Notes: a model not told the origin generated them from the letters alone. 64,000 nt of DNA from Cellulomonas sp. SLBN-39 (GCF_006715865.1 NZ_VFOA01000001.1:2790001-2854000); one strand, 5' to 3'. Positions 15,971-25,328 are shown, counted from the stretch's first letter. Program-made: numbers and translations.

Positions 15971-16771
15971 TCACGGCACCAGCAGGACGGCCGCGGTCAG
16001 CGTCCACCCGGCGACCACGAGCGCGGTGTCGCGCGTGCGCCACGGCACGCGGTGCCGCTCGGTGCGCGTCGGGTGCGCGCCGAAGCCGCGCGCGTCCATG
16101 GCGTACGCCGTGCGCTCGGCGTGCCGCAGCCCGCCGGCCAGCAGCGGCACCGACCACCCGACCCACCGGCGCACGGTCGCGACCGGCCCGGGGCCCTCGT
16201 CGCCGCCGCGCACCCGGTGCGCCGCCCGGATCACCGCGACCTCGTGCCCCAGCCGCGGCACGAACCGGAACGCCGCGAGGATCGTCCACGTCACCCGGTA
16301 CGGCACCCGCAGCTGCTGCTGCAGCGCCCGGGCCAGGTCCGGCCCGGACGACGTCAGCCCGCCGACCAGCGCGAGCACCGCGACCGCCGCCAGGCGCGCG
16401 GCCGTCGCCAGCCCTGCGGCCAGCCCCGCCGACGTGTACTCCACCGGTCCGACCTGCAGCAGCACGCGCCCCGCGTCGTCGTCCGGCACGGCCACCCACA
16501 GGCCCAGGGCCGCCCCCAGCGCCACCGTGCCCAGCGGGGCGGCGACGAGCAGCGCGAGCAGGCCCCGCCGGCCCAGCCCTGCCCCGGTCACCAGCGCCAG
16601 CACCGCGACGGCCGTCAGCACCACGGCCGCCCGCGTGTCGTGCACGACGACGAGGGCCAGCATGGCGGGCAGCGGCGCGGCGAGCGTGGCCAGCGGGTTG
16701 TGGCGGCGCAGCCACCCGGGCCTGACGTCGGCCGCCCAGACGGCGGCCACGTCCGGGGTCGCCGCGCTCAC
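15971..16771 (-). CDS. ECF transporter transmembrane (T) component
   Basis: 266 residues with about five or six hydrophobic segments and the EcfT/CbiQ signatures for ATPase coupling: RGGDEGPGPVATVRRW region and the Ala-Arg-Gly type AMDARGFGAHPTR. T components transmit ATPase motion to the substrate-binding S component. GTG start overlaps the ATPase stop (GTGA). Third gene of an S, A-A, T operon of the YkoEDC type. Confidence 0.85.
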   Translation of the reverse strand: MSAATPDVAAVWAADVRPGWLRRHNPLATLAAPLPAMLALVVVHDTRAAVVLTAVAVLALVTGAGLGRRGLLALLVAAPLGTVALGAALGLWVAVPDDDAGRVLLQVGPVEYTSAGLAAGLATAARLAAVAVLALVGGLTSSGPDLARALQQQLRVPYRVTWTILAAFRFVPRLGHEVAVIRAAHRVRGGDEGPGPVATVRRWVGWSVPLLAGGLRHAERTAYAMDARGFGAHPTRTERHRVPWRTRDTALVVAGWTLTAAVLLVP

Positions 16772-18540
16772 CGCGCCACCGGTGCGGGCGTCAGTGATCC
16801 CGCCCACGACGTCGACGCCGCGGGGCGGTCGGGTCCGCCGTCGGGGACGTCCCTCAGGCGGGTGACCGCGTGCCACGCCGGGTGCCGGGCGACGGCGCGC
16901 GTGGCCCGGGCGAGCGGCGGTGCGAGCAGGCCCGCCTCGTCCAGCGCGGAGCCCGCGAGCACGTCGGCGGCGGTCCCGGCCGCGCTCACCCGGCCCTCGT
17001 GCAGCACCGCGACGTGCGTGGCGTGGTCGGCCACGAGCTGCAGGTCGTGCGTCACGACCACCACGGTCGTGCCGTGCGCGACCAGGTCGTCCAGCAGGTC
17101 GAGCAGCTCGGCCGCTCGAGCACGGTCCTGCCCGAACGTCGGCTCGTCGAGCACCAGCACCCGGGCGCCCGTGACCAGCGCCGTGCCGACCGACAGCCGG
17201 CGCTTCTGGCCGCCCGACAGCAGGAACGGGTGCACGTCGCGCGCGGCGGCCAGGCCGAGGCGGTCCAGCAGCTCGCCGACCCGGTGCTCGACCTCCGGCG
17301 CGGCGACGCCCTGCAGGCGCAGCCCGTGCGCGAGCTCGTCGTGCACGGTCGCGCGCACCAGCTGGTGCTCGGGGTTCTGGAACACGAACCCCACGTGCCG
17401 GACCCACGTGCGCGACCGCGTCGTCGCCGGGTCCAGGCCGGCGGTGCGGACGGTCCCGCGCGGCGGGCGCACCACGCCGCCGACCGCCTGCGCCAGGGTC
17501 GTCTTGCCCGCACCGTTGACGCCCACGAGCGCGGCCAGCGCCCCTGTCGGCACGTCGAGGTCGACGTCGTGCAGGACGGCGCGCCCGCCGCGGCGCACCG
17601 TCAGCCCGCGCACCTGCACCGCCAGGTCGGGGTCCGCCTCGCCGCCCGCCGTCGGGACGGGTCCCGCCGCGGACGTCGGGACCGGGTCGGGCAGCGTCGG
17701 GCACGCGTCGAGGGCCCTCGTCAGCGCCGCCGGGGTCAGCGGCAGCGGCACCAGGTCGACGCCCGCGCCGCGCAGGCGCAGGGCCGCGAGGGTCGCGACC
17801 GGCAGCCACACCCCGAGCGCGACGAGCTCGGACGCCCGGTCGGCCAGGACCGCGCGGGTCGGGCCGTCCATCACCAGCCGGCCCGACGCGTCCAGCACGA
17901 GCACCCGGTCGACCAGGTCGACGGCGGCGTCGAGGTCGTGCTCGACCAGCACGACGGTGCGGGTCCCGTCCGCGACGACCGCGCGCAGGGCGGCGTACAG
18001 CTCCTCGACGCCCACGGGGTCGAGGTTCGCGGTCGGCTCGTCGAGGACCAGGACCGGCGACCCCAGGGCCAGCGCGCACGCCACGGCCAGGCGCTGGCGT
18101 CCGCCGCCGGACAGCACGTCGGGCGCGTCGGCGCGCCGCTCCCACAGCCCGACCGTCCGCAGCGCGTGCTCCGCGCGCGCCAGCACCTGCTCGGCGGGCA
18201 CCAGCAGGTTCTCCGGGCCGAAGCACACCTCGTCGAGGACCGTGCCCGTGACGACCTGGGCGTCGGGGTCCTGGAAGACCATCGCGACGTGCGCGGCCAG
18301 GCGCGGGACGGTCGTGCTCGTGGTCGGCACGCCGTCGACCACGACACCGCCGGTCATCTCGGCGGGCACCGCGTGCGGCACCAGGCCGTCCAGCGCGAGG
18401 GCCAGCGTGGACTTGCCGCAGCCGCTGGGGCCGAGCACCAGCACGACCTCGCCGGGGTGCAGCGTGGCGGTGACGCCGTCGGGCGTCCAGGCGTCGCGGT
18501 CCTCGTGCCGGATCCGGACGTCGCGCAGCTCGACCGTCAC
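16768..18540 (-). CDS. ECF transporter double ATPase (fused A components)
   Basis: 590 residues with two ABC ATPase domains. First (about 1-230): GPSGCGKST, VFQDPDAQVVTGTV, signature variant LSGGGRQRLA, LDEPTANLD. Second (about 320-530): GVNGAGKTT, VFQNPEHQLVRATV, LSGGQKRRLSVG, LDEPTFGQD. The linker (about 255-315) is proline/alanine-rich. The fused form corresponds to YkoD-type energy-coupling ATPases. Start and stop both overlap neighbours by GTGA. Supplies energy for the ECF complex. Confidence 0.92.
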   Translation of the reverse strand: MTVELRDVRIRHEDRDAWTPDGVTATLHPGEVVLVLGPSGCGKSTLALALDGLVPHAVPAEMTGGVVVDGVPTTSTTVPRLAAHVAMVFQDPDAQVVTGTVLDEVCFGPENLLVPAEQVLARAEHALRTVGLWERRADAPDVLSGGGRQRLAVACALALGSPVLVLDEPTANLDPVGVEELYAALRAVVADGTRTVVLVEHDLDAAVDLVDRVLVLDASGRLVMDGPTRAVLADRASELVALGVWLPVATLAALRLRGAGVDLVPLPLTPAALTRALDACPTLPDPVPTSAAGPVPTAGGEADPDLAVQVRGLTVRRGGRAVLHDVDLDVPTGALAALVGVNGAGKTTLAQAVGGVVRPPRGTVRTAGLDPATTRSRTWVRHVGFVFQNPEHQLVRATVHDELAHGLRLQGVAAPEVEHRVGELLDRLGLAAARDVHPFLLSGGQKRRLSVGTALVTGARVLVLDEPTFGQDRARAAELLDLLDDLVAHGTTVVVVTHDLQLVADHATHVAVLHEGRVSAAGTAADVLAGSALDEAGLLAPPLARATRAVARHPAWHAVTRLRDVPDGGPDRPAASTSWAGSLTPAPVAR

Positions 18541-19214
18541 GCCGTCGGGGCGGCGGCGCCCACGACGGGCGTCGCGGCGCCGACCGGGCCCGTGCCGGCC
18601 GTGCGGGCGGGGTCCGCGTCGGCGGGGTCCGGGCTCGCGGCGCCCGGGACCGCGGCGCGGCGGCGACGGTCCTCGGGCAGGCGCAGCCCGCGCAGGGCCC
18701 CGGTCGCCGCCAGCCGCCCGGCGACGAGGCGCCCGAGCCAGGTGGACCCGACCAGGCCGACGAGCAGCAGGGACGGCAGCAGGGCCTGCGCCCACGCCGC
18801 GTACGTGCCCATGTCGTAGTAGGTCCACCACATCCACGTGTAGAGGCCCGCGGCACCGACGGCGAGGGCGTACGCGACGGGCGCCCTCCAGTACCGGTAG
18901 AGCGCCACGGCGTACGGCAGCTCCATGATCACGGCGATCCACAGCCAGCCGTAGACCGAGGCGAAGCCCGTCGGGGTGAACGGTGCGGAGACGACGCCGG
19001 CGAGCATCGTGGTGAGGAACCCGACGCCGGGGCGGCGGAACGCGGCCTGCGCGACGACCCCGGGCAGCACGTACAGCCCCGCGGCCAGGCCCATGAGGAA
19101 CGGCGCGGCCACCGACAGCGCCGTGAAGAGGTGGTAGTTCGGGATGCCGAGGATCCCGCCCGCCACGCCGATCGCGGCGCACGAGAGCAGCAGGCGCGTG
19201 CTGAAGCCGGACAT
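18537..19214 (-). CDS. ECF transporter substrate-binding (S) component, YkoE-like
   Basis: 225 residues with about six membrane segments (LLLSCAAIGVAGGILGIPNY ... LLPSLLLVGLVGSTWLG) and a disordered Ala/Pro tail. The layout S, A-A, T and the sequence style match YkoE, whose Bacillus relative is linked to thiamine-pyrimidine uptake. No TPP riboswitch is visible upstream; instead an iron-box-like operator lies in the promoter, which argues for an iron-related substrate (haem, siderophore) or iron-dependent control. The ATG at 19214 is six bases after AGGAG. Substrate is unknown. Confidence 0.8.
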   Translation of the reverse strand: MSGFSTRLLLSCAAIGVAGGILGIPNYHLFTALSVAAPFLMGLAAGLYVLPGVVAQAAFRRPGVGFLTTMLAGVVSAPFTPTGFASVYGWLWIAVIMELPYAVALYRYWRAPVAYALAVGAAGLYTWMWWTYYDMGTYAAWAQALLPSLLLVGLVGSTWLGRLVAGRLAATGALRGLRLPEDRRRRAAVPGAASPDPADADPARTAGTGPVGAATPVVGAAAPTA

Positions 19215-19295
19215 CGTCATCTCCTGGTGCGGGGTGCGGGTACGAGCGCCGCGGGGGACGGGCGACGCGTCGGCCCCTGCGCTCCGGCGACGCCC

Positions 19296-19324
19296 ATCAT
19301 GAGGGTTGCCTAACCTCACGTCAA
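19296..19324 (-). promoter_or_regulatory. Promoter of the ECF operon with an IdeR/DtxR-like iron box
   Basis: On the minus strand TTGACG (complement of 19319-19324), exactly 17 bases, CATGAT (19296-19301). The 17-base spacer plus two -10 bases reads TGAGGTTAGGCAACCCTCA (19300-19318), which agrees at 15 of 19 positions with the IdeR/DtxR consensus TTAGGTTAGGCTAACCTAA. A repressor bound here would cover the promoter fully. The divergent gene at 19401 could also be affected. Confidence 0.7.
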
Positions 19325-19400
19325 CGCCGCACGGCGGGCTCCCAGCCCGTTCCCGGCGGGCACCCTGGCAGCTCACGGGCGGGTGAGGGAGGATCGGCGC

Positions 19401-20030
19401 ATGTCGTTCAGCCGGTCCAGCCGCATCCCGACGCTCCCGACGCTGCCCGAGGGGGAGTCCGTCGCGACCTACCCCACCTACCTCCAGGCCCAGAAGGCCG
19501 TGGAGCTCCTCGCGGAGAAGTCGTTCCCGGTGCGCGCCGTGACCATCGTCGGCACGGACCTGCAGATGGTCGAGCGGGTGCTGCGGCGGCTGTCGTACCC
19601 GAGCGCCGCGCTCGGCGGGTTCGCGTCGGGGGCGTGGTTCGGCCTGTTCGTCGGCCTGCTGCTCACGCTGTTCTCGTCGCCCGGGACCGCGAACGTGATC
19701 CTGCCCGCCATGCTGTTCGGCGGCGCCTTCGGCCTGCTGTTCAGCGTCATCACCTACTCGCTGACCCGCGGGCGGCGCGACTTCGCGTCCTCGTCGCAGA
19801 TCGTCGCGACGTCGTACTCGGTGCTGTGCCTGGCCGAGCACGCGCACCGCGCGCGTGCCCTGCTGGTCGAGTCCGGCCTCGGCGGCGTGGTCGACGGCTG
19901 GGGCACCCGCGGCGCGACCCCGCCGGCCCCGCCCGTGACCGCGGCGCGTCCCGACCAGCCGTCCACGCCGCCCGCACCGCCGCAGGCCGGCGGCACGGTC
20001 GGCGACGACGTGCCGCGGCCGCCGGCCTGA
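19401..20030 (+). CDS. General-stress-type membrane protein
   Basis: 209 residues. Residues 20-60 (YPTYLQAQKAVELLAEKSFP, then VTIVGTDLQMVERVL) match the general stress protein 17M-like fold; two glycine-rich membrane segments follow (AALGGFASGAWFGLFVGLLL and LPAMLFGGAFGLLFSVITYS), then a short soluble part and a proline-rich tail. Family role is unknown. GGAGG lies 8 bases before the ATG. Confidence 0.78.
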   Translation: MSFSRSSRIPTLPTLPEGESVATYPTYLQAQKAVELLAEKSFPVRAVTIVGTDLQMVERVLRRLSYPSAALGGFASGAWFGLFVGLLLTLFSSPGTANVILPAMLFGGAFGLLFSVITYSLTRGRRDFASSSQIVATSYSVLCLAEHAHRARALLVESGLGGVVDGWGTRGATPPAPPVTAARPDQPSTPPAPPQAGGTVGDDVPRPPA

Positions 20031-20055
20031 GACGACCGGCGGCCCGCGGAGGGCG

Positions 20056-21612
20056 TCAGGCCCGCAGCGACGCCATCCACGCCTCGACGGCGTCGGGGTC
20101 GCGGGGGAGCGCGGCCGAGAGGTTCTCGTTGCCGTCGGCCGTGACCAGCACGTCGTCCTCGATGCGCACGCCGATGCCCCGGTACTCCTCGGGCACCAGC
20201 AGGTCGTCGGCCTTGAAGTACAGGCCCGGCTCGATGGTGAACACCATGCCCGGCTCGAGGACGCCGTCGAGGTACATCTGCGCCCGGGCCTGCGCGCAGT
20301 CGTGCACGTCGATGCCCAGGTGGTGGCTCGTGCCGTGCACCATCCAGCGCCGGTGGTGCTGGTTCTGCGGCAGCAGTGCCTCCGCCGCGCTGACGGGCAG
20401 CAGGCCCCACTCCTCCAGGCGGGCCGCGATCACCTGCATCGCGGCCTCGTGCACGTCCCGGAACCGGGCGCCGGGCACGGCGGCCGCGAACCCGGCGTCG
20501 GCCGCGTCGAGCACGGCCTGGTAGACGCGGCGCTGCACGTCGGTGAACGTCCCGTCGACCGGGAGCGTCCGCGTCACGTCGGCCGTGTACAGGGAGTCCA
20601 CCTCGACGCCCGCGTCCAGCAGCAGCAGCTGGCCCGGGCGGACCGCGCCGTCGTTGTCGGTCCAGTGCAGCGTCGTCGCGTGCTCGCCGGCCGCGGCGAT
20701 TGTCTCGTACCCGACGTAGTTGCCCTCCTGGCGGGCGTGCCCGAGGAACGTGCCCTCGACGACCCGCTCCCCGCGCCGGTGCGCCAGCGCGTCGGGCAGG
20801 GCGCGCACGACCTTGGCGAACCCGTCGATCGTCGTCGTCACGGCCTCGCGCATCTGCTCGACCTCGTACGCGTCCTTGACGAGGCGCAGCTCCGAGAGCG
20901 CCTCGGCGAGGCGGTCGTCGCGCTCGCCGGCCTCCTCCGTGGCGCGGATCTCCTCGACGACGGCCTCGACGGTCGGGTCGGACTCCCGCACGACGAGGAG
21001 CTCGACGCCCCCGGTGCCGACGTCCTTGGCGAGCGCGTCGCGCAGGTCGTCCAGGTGGGCGGTGCGGATGCCCGTGCTGGTCGCGACGTCCTCCAGCGTG
21101 GGCCGGGCACCGACCCAGAACTCGCCGTACCGCGCGTCGGAGAAGAACTCCGGGGTGTCCCGCCCCGCCATCGGGCTCATGTACAGCACGGCCGTGTGCG
21201 CGCTGCCGTCGTCGCCGGTGCCGTCCTCGACCGGGTGGAGCACGAGCACCGCGTCGGGCTCCTGCTCCATGCCCAGCCCGGTGAGGTGCACGAACGCCGC
21301 GTGCGGGCGGAACCGGTAGTCGGTGTCGTTCGAGCGGACCTTGAACGTGCCGGCGGGCACCACCAGCCGCGCGCCGGGGAAGTGCGCCGACAGGGCGCTG
21401 CGCCGGGCGGCGGTGAAGTCCGCGACCGCGGCCCGCTCGACCGGTGCGCTCGTGCGCGGCCCCCAGCCGGAGGTCACGTACTCCACGAAGTTCTGCGTGC
21501 GCCCCAGCTGCGAGCGGTTCGCGCCCCGGTCGGCCAGCGGCTGGCCGTCCGTGCCGAGGGGCGTCTCGTCGGCCGCGGCCGGGTCCTGCGGGGTCACGTC
21601 GTCCTGGGTCAC
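20056..21612 (-). CDS. pepP: Xaa-Pro aminopeptidase (aminopeptidase P, M24B)
   Basis: 518 residues. N-terminal creatinase-like domain (to about 230) and a pita-bread catalytic domain whose metal ligands are in LLLDAGVEVDSLYTADVTRT (two Asp), HGTSHHLGIDVHD (His), FTIEPGLYF (Glu) and GVRIEDDVLV (Glu). It removes N-terminal residues that precede proline. GTG start lies six bases after GAGACT. The N-terminal extension (about 40 residues, polar) is typical of actinobacterial members. Confidence 0.93.
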   Translation of the reverse strand: MTQDDVTPQDPAAADETPLGTDGQPLADRGANRSQLGRTQNFVEYVTSGWGPRTSAPVERAAVADFTAARRSALSAHFPGARLVVPAGTFKVRSNDTDYRFRPHAAFVHLTGLGMEQEPDAVLVLHPVEDGTGDDGSAHTAVLYMSPMAGRDTPEFFSDARYGEFWVGARPTLEDVATSTGIRTAHLDDLRDALAKDVGTGGVELLVVRESDPTVEAVVEEIRATEEAGERDDRLAEALSELRLVKDAYEVEQMREAVTTTIDGFAKVVRALPDALAHRRGERVVEGTFLGHARQEGNYVGYETIAAAGEHATTLHWTDNDGAVRPGQLLLLDAGVEVDSLYTADVTRTLPVDGTFTDVQRRVYQAVLDAADAGFAAAVPGARFRDVHEAAMQVIAARLEEWGLLPVSAAEALLPQNQHHRRWMVHGTSHHLGIDVHDCAQARAQMYLDGVLEPGMVFTIEPGLYFKADDLLVPEEYRGIGVRIEDDVLVTADGNENLSAALPRDPDAVEAWMASLRA

Positions 21613-21665
21613 CGCCCCAGTCTCGCACCGTCGGGGCGGCCCGCGGGGGCCGCTAGCGTGTGCCG

Positions 21666-22508
21666 GTGCGCATCGACCTCCACACCCACTCGCGCGCGTC
21701 CGACGGCACGGACGCGCCCGCGCGCGTCGTCGTCGACGCCCGCGCCGCCGGCCTCGACGTGGTGGCCCTCACCGACCACGACACCACCGCCGGCTGGGAC
21801 GAGGCGGCCCGCGCCGCCACCGAGGTCGGCGTCGCGCTCGTGCGCGGGACTGAGGTCTCCGCCAAGGCGCACGGCATCAGCGTGCACGTGCTCAGCTACC
21901 TGCAGGACCCCACCGCCACGGTGCTCACCCGCGAGCTCGACGCCGCCCGCGAGTCCCGCGTGCACCGCGCCGAGCGGATGGTCGAGCTGCTCGCCCGCGA
22001 CGTCCCGATCACCTGGCAGGACGTGCTCGACCAGTCCCGCGACGCCGTCGTCGTCGGCCGCCCGCACATCGCCGACGCGCTCGTCGCCCGTGGCGTCGTG
22101 CCCGACCGCAGCGCCGCGTTCACGCACCTGCTCGCCTCCGGCGGGCCGTACCACGTGCACCACTACGCCCCCGAGGCCGCCGCGGCGGTCGCCGCGGTCC
22201 GTGCCGCCGGCGGGGTCCCCGTCTTCGCCCACCCCGGTGCCGACGTCCGCGGCCGGGTCGTGCCCGACCCCGTCTTCGACGAGCTCGCCGAGGCCGGGCT
22301 CGTCGGCCTCGAGGTGCACCACCGCGACCACACCCCCGCCCAGGTCGAGCGCCTGCTCGCCATCGCCGCCCGCCTCGACCTGCTCGTCACCGGGTCCAGC
22401 GACTACCACGGTGACGGCAAGCCCAACCGGCTGGGGGAGAATCTCACCGACCCGCAGGTGCTGGCCGCGATCGTGGCCCAGGGGACGACGGAGGTGGTGG
22501 GCGCGTGA
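21666..22508 (+). CDS. PHP-domain metal-dependent phosphoesterase
   Basis: 280 residues. Metal-site motifs: DLHTHSRASDGT (residues 4-15), ALTDHDTTAGWDEA, HVLSY, VFAHPG and SSDYHGDGKP. Relatives hydrolyse 3',5'-nucleoside bisphosphates or short RNA 5' ends (RNase AM/YciV-like). GTG at 21666 is preferred over GTG at 21660 because TAGCGT lies six bases upstream. Its stop overlaps the MarC gene start (GTGA). Confidence 0.87.
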   Translation: MRIDLHTHSRASDGTDAPARVVVDARAAGLDVVALTDHDTTAGWDEAARAATEVGVALVRGTEVSAKAHGISVHVLSYLQDPTATVLTRELDAARESRVHRAERMVELLARDVPITWQDVLDQSRDAVVVGRPHIADALVARGVVPDRSAAFTHLLASGGPYHVHHYAPEAAAAVAAVRAAGGVPVFAHPGADVRGRVVPDPVFDELAEAGLVGLEVHHRDHTPAQVERLLAIAARLDLLVTGSSDYHGDGKPNRLGENLTDPQVLAAIVAQGTTEVVGA

Positions 22509-23122
22509 GCAGCGTGCTCGACGTGCAGCTGTTCATCTCGGCGTTCGTGACGCTGTTCGTCATCATGGACCCGCCGGGGACCGTGCCGATCTTCCTCGCG
22601 CTGACCAGCTCGATGACCCGCCAGCAGCGCGCCCGGGCCGCACGGCAGGCGATCCTCGTCGCGTTCGGCGTCATCGTCGGCTTCGCGCTGTTCGGCCAGT
22701 CGGTGCTCAACTACCTGCACGTGTCGCTGCCCGCGCTGCAGGGCGCCGGCGGCCTGCTCCTGCTGCTCGTCGCCATGGAGCTGCTCACCGGCAAGCTCGA
22801 CAACAACGAGGCGCTCGAGGGCACGCAGGGCAACGTCGCCCTCGTGCCGCTGGGCACCCCCCTGCTCGCCGGCCCCGGCGCGATCGTCGCCACCATGGTG
22901 TTCGTCCAGCAGGCCACCGAGCCGCCGGACTGGGTGGCCATCTCCCTCGGGGTGGTGCTCGTGCACATCTGCCTGTACCTGTCGATGCGGTTCGCCAACG
23001 CGATCCACCGGGTGCTCAAGGACTCCGGCACGCTGCTCGTCAGCCGCATCGCCGGTCTGCTGCTCGCCGCCATCGCCGTGCAGCTGCTCGCCGACGCGGT
23101 CCTCGCCTTCGCCCGCGGCTGA
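22505..23122 (+). CDS. MarC-family integral membrane protein
   Basis: 205 residues with six hydrophobic segments and the MarC/UPF0056 features: FVTLFVIMDPPGTVPIFLAL at the N-terminus and PLGTPLLAGPGAIVATMVF in the middle. Function is unsettled; the early link to antibiotic resistance was not confirmed in the family. Translationally coupled to the PHP gene by GTGA. Confidence 0.9.
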   Translation: MSSVLDVQLFISAFVTLFVIMDPPGTVPIFLALTSSMTRQQRARAARQAILVAFGVIVGFALFGQSVLNYLHVSLPALQGAGGLLLLLVAMELLTGKLDNNEALEGTQGNVALVPLGTPLLAGPGAIVATMVFVQQATEPPDWVAISLGVVLVHICLYLSMRFANAIHRVLKDSGTLLVSRIAGLLLAAIAVQLLADAVLAFARG

Positions 23123-23131
23123 CCGCACGCA

Positions 23132-23169
23132 GCAGGGCCCCGGTCGACGACGGTCGACCGGGGCCCTGC
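23132..23169. terminator. Strong bidirectional terminator hairpin
   Basis: A perfect 17-pair stem (23132-23148 with 23153-23169) and a GACG tetraloop, between the convergent marC and DEAD-helicase genes. Confidence 0.8.
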
Positions 23170-23197
23170 TCACCTGAGGACCAGGTGCACGTGAGGA

Positions 23198-24985
23198 TCA
23201 GGCCTCGGCGTCACCCGTGGCCGGGGCACCCGCCCCGTCGCCCTGACCGGCACCGCCGCGCGACCGGCGACGGCGGCGACGGCGCGCCGCGCCCTCGCCG
23301 GAGCCCTCCGTCGTCGCGTCCCCGGGGGCGGGGGCGTCGGGGCCCGTGCCGGCCGGGGCGTCGGCCGTCGCCTCGACGGGCGCGCCGTCCTGGCCGCCGC
23401 GACGACGACGCCGCGACCGGCCCTCGCCCTCGGACGTGCCCGCCTCGCCCTCGCGACGCGGAGCCGCCTCCCGCTCGTCCTTCTCGCCGCGACCCGCACC
23501 GCGACCGCGACCGCGAGCCTCGCCGCGGGAGCCGTCCCCGCGCGAGCCCTCGCCGCGCCCGGCGGGACGCGCGTTGCGCTTGCCCGTCTCGCCGACGTCC
23601 TCGAGCGTCTCGGCGCCCAGACCGGCGCGCGTGCGCTGCGCCTTCGGCAGCCGGCCCGTCGTGCCCTCGGGGATGTCGAGGTCCGTGCGCACGTGCTCCG
23701 ACGAGGAGTACGTCTCCACCGGCTCCGGGATGCCCAGGCCGAGCGCCCGGTCGATCAGGCCCCAGCGCGGGATGTCGTCCCAGTCGACGAACGTCACGGC
23801 GGTGCCCTGCGCACCCGCGCGGCCGGTGCGGCCCGTGCGGTGCAGGTACGTCTTCTCGTCCTCGGGGCACTGGTAGTTGATGACGTGCGTGACGTCCTCG
23901 ACGTCGATGCCGCGCGCCGCGACGTCCGTGGCGACCAGCACGTCGACCTTGCCGTGCCGGAACGCGCGCAGCGCCTGCTCGCGCGCACCCTGGCCGAGGT
24001 CGCCGTGGATCGCGCCGGCGGCGAAGCCGCGCTCGACGAGCTCGTCCGCGACCTTCGCCGCGGTGCGCTTGGTGCGCGTGAAGACGATGGTCAGGCCGCG
24101 CTCGCGGGCCTGCAGGATCCGCGCCAGCAGCTCGACCTTGTCGAGGGCGTGCGCGCGGTAGACGACCTGACGGATGTTCTTGACCGTCTGGCCCTCGTCG
24201 TCGGGCTCGGCGGCTCGGATGTGCGTGGGCTGGCGCATGTAGCGGCGCGCCATCGCGACGATCGCGCCCGGCATGGTCGCGGAGAACAGCATGGTGTGGC
24301 GGGTCGGCGGCGTCGCGGCCAGCAGCTTCTCGACGTCGGGCAGGAAGCCCAGGTCGAGCATCTCGTCGGCCTCGTCGAGCACGACCTCGGTCGCGCGCGA
24401 CAGCTTGAGGTGGCGCTGGTTGAGCAGGTCGATCATGCGGCCAGGGGTGCCGACGACGACGTCGGCCCCGCGCTGCAGCGCCTCGATCTGCGGCTCGTAC
24501 GCGCGCCCGCCGTAGACCTGCACGATCCGCACGGCGCGCTTGCGCGAGGCCATGGCGAGGTCGCCGGCGACCTGCACGGCCAGCTCGCGCGTCGGGACGA
24601 CGACGAGGGCTTGCGGCAGGCCCGGCTCGGGCAGCCGGTCGTAGCCGTCCTCGCCGGGTGCGACGACCCGGTGCAGCAGCGGGACGCCGAACCCGAGGGT
24701 CTTGCCGGTGCCCGTCTTGGCCTGGCCGATGATGTCGTGGCCGGCCAGCGCGACCGGCAGCGTCATGGCCTGGATGGGGAACGGGTGCGAGATGCCCGCG
24801 GCAGCGAGGGCCTCGACGATCTCGGGGCGGACCTCGAAGTCCGCGAACGACGCGTCGACGGCCTGCACGGACGACGCGCGGCGCGCACCCGTCGGCACGG
24901 GGGTCGGGACCGCGTCGGCGGAGGTGGTCACGGTGTCGATGTCAGGGGATCCCTCACCGGGGAGGGTGGACTGCTCGGTGGTCAC
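23198..24985 (-). CDS. DEAD-box RNA helicase (RhlE/DeaD type)
   Basis: 595 residues. Q motif region FADFEVRPEIVEALAAAGI; motif I AKTGTGKT; Ib TPGRMIDLL; II LDEADEMLD; III FSATMP; V ATDVAARGIDVEDVTHVINY; VI HRTGRTGRAG. The C-terminal 170 residues are Arg/Gly/Glu-rich and disordered (RGEARGRGRGAGRG, RRRRRRRSRGG), as in RNA-remodelling helicases of actinobacteria. GTG at 24985 begins the natural N-terminus; upstream codons have non-coding character. A 340-base upstream region may be a long regulated leader. Confidence 0.92.
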   Translation of the reverse strand: MTTEQSTLPGEGSPDIDTVTTSADAVPTPVPTGARRASSVQAVDASFADFEVRPEIVEALAAAGISHPFPIQAMTLPVALAGHDIIGQAKTGTGKTLGFGVPLLHRVVAPGEDGYDRLPEPGLPQALVVVPTRELAVQVAGDLAMASRKRAVRIVQVYGGRAYEPQIEALQRGADVVVGTPGRMIDLLNQRHLKLSRATEVVLDEADEMLDLGFLPDVEKLLAATPPTRHTMLFSATMPGAIVAMARRYMRQPTHIRAAEPDDEGQTVKNIRQVVYRAHALDKVELLARILQARERGLTIVFTRTKRTAAKVADELVERGFAAGAIHGDLGQGAREQALRAFRHGKVDVLVATDVAARGIDVEDVTHVINYQCPEDEKTYLHRTGRTGRAGAQGTAVTFVDWDDIPRWGLIDRALGLGIPEPVETYSSSEHVRTDLDIPEGTTGRLPKAQRTRAGLGAETLEDVGETGKRNARPAGRGEGSRGDGSRGEARGRGRGAGRGEKDEREAAPRREGEAGTSEGEGRSRRRRRGGQDGAPVEATADAPAGTGPDAPAPGDATTEGSGEGAARRRRRRRSRGGAGQGDGAGAPATGDAEA

Positions 24986-25328
24986 ACGGGGCTCTTCACT
25001 GCGAGGGTGGCGGCTCGCGCCACGGCCCGGCGTCCGAGCGGGTCGGATCGGGCAGCGACGGGCGGCACCACGCGGTCGGGCGGCAGCCGATCGTGGAGTG
25101 TCCTCGCGCGCGAGCGTCGTCGCTGCGACACCGCGTCGTGCGGGGAAGGTCGCGGACACGTGTCCTGCGACCCGGGGCAACCGAGACGACCGGGCAAACC
25201 GATGTACGGGTGTACACCGGCCACTGTAACCGACACGGCCGTCGCGGCCCGGGTGAGGTGCGCCCGCGCGCCGCGGTCACCCGCACACGGCCACCCGCCG
25301 GCACGGGGCCCGGCGTTACGATCGCCGG
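24986..25328. other. Long divergent intergenic region
   Basis: 343 bases with no supported gene. It must hold the leftward promoter of the DEAD helicase gene and the rightward promoter of the ferritin-like gene (TACGAT at 25317-25322, six bases before its ATG). A small inverted repeat TGTAC-GGGT-GTACA occurs at 25203-25216. If the helicase promoter lies near 25200, its leader would exceed 200 bases, as in other cold- or autoregulated helicase genes. Confidence 0.45.

Noticed and set aside
14318-18928. A 1536-codon rightward open frame opposite the MgtE-N/CBS and ECF genes
   Set aside because: Antisense shadow; composition is Arg/Ser/Pro-rich without domains, whereas the minus strand encodes intact ATPase motifs.
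19221-19320. Search for a TPP riboswitch before the YkoE-like ECF operon
   Set aside because: Neither the CTGAGA box nor the ACC...GAACCTGA element is present in the roughly 75-base leader.
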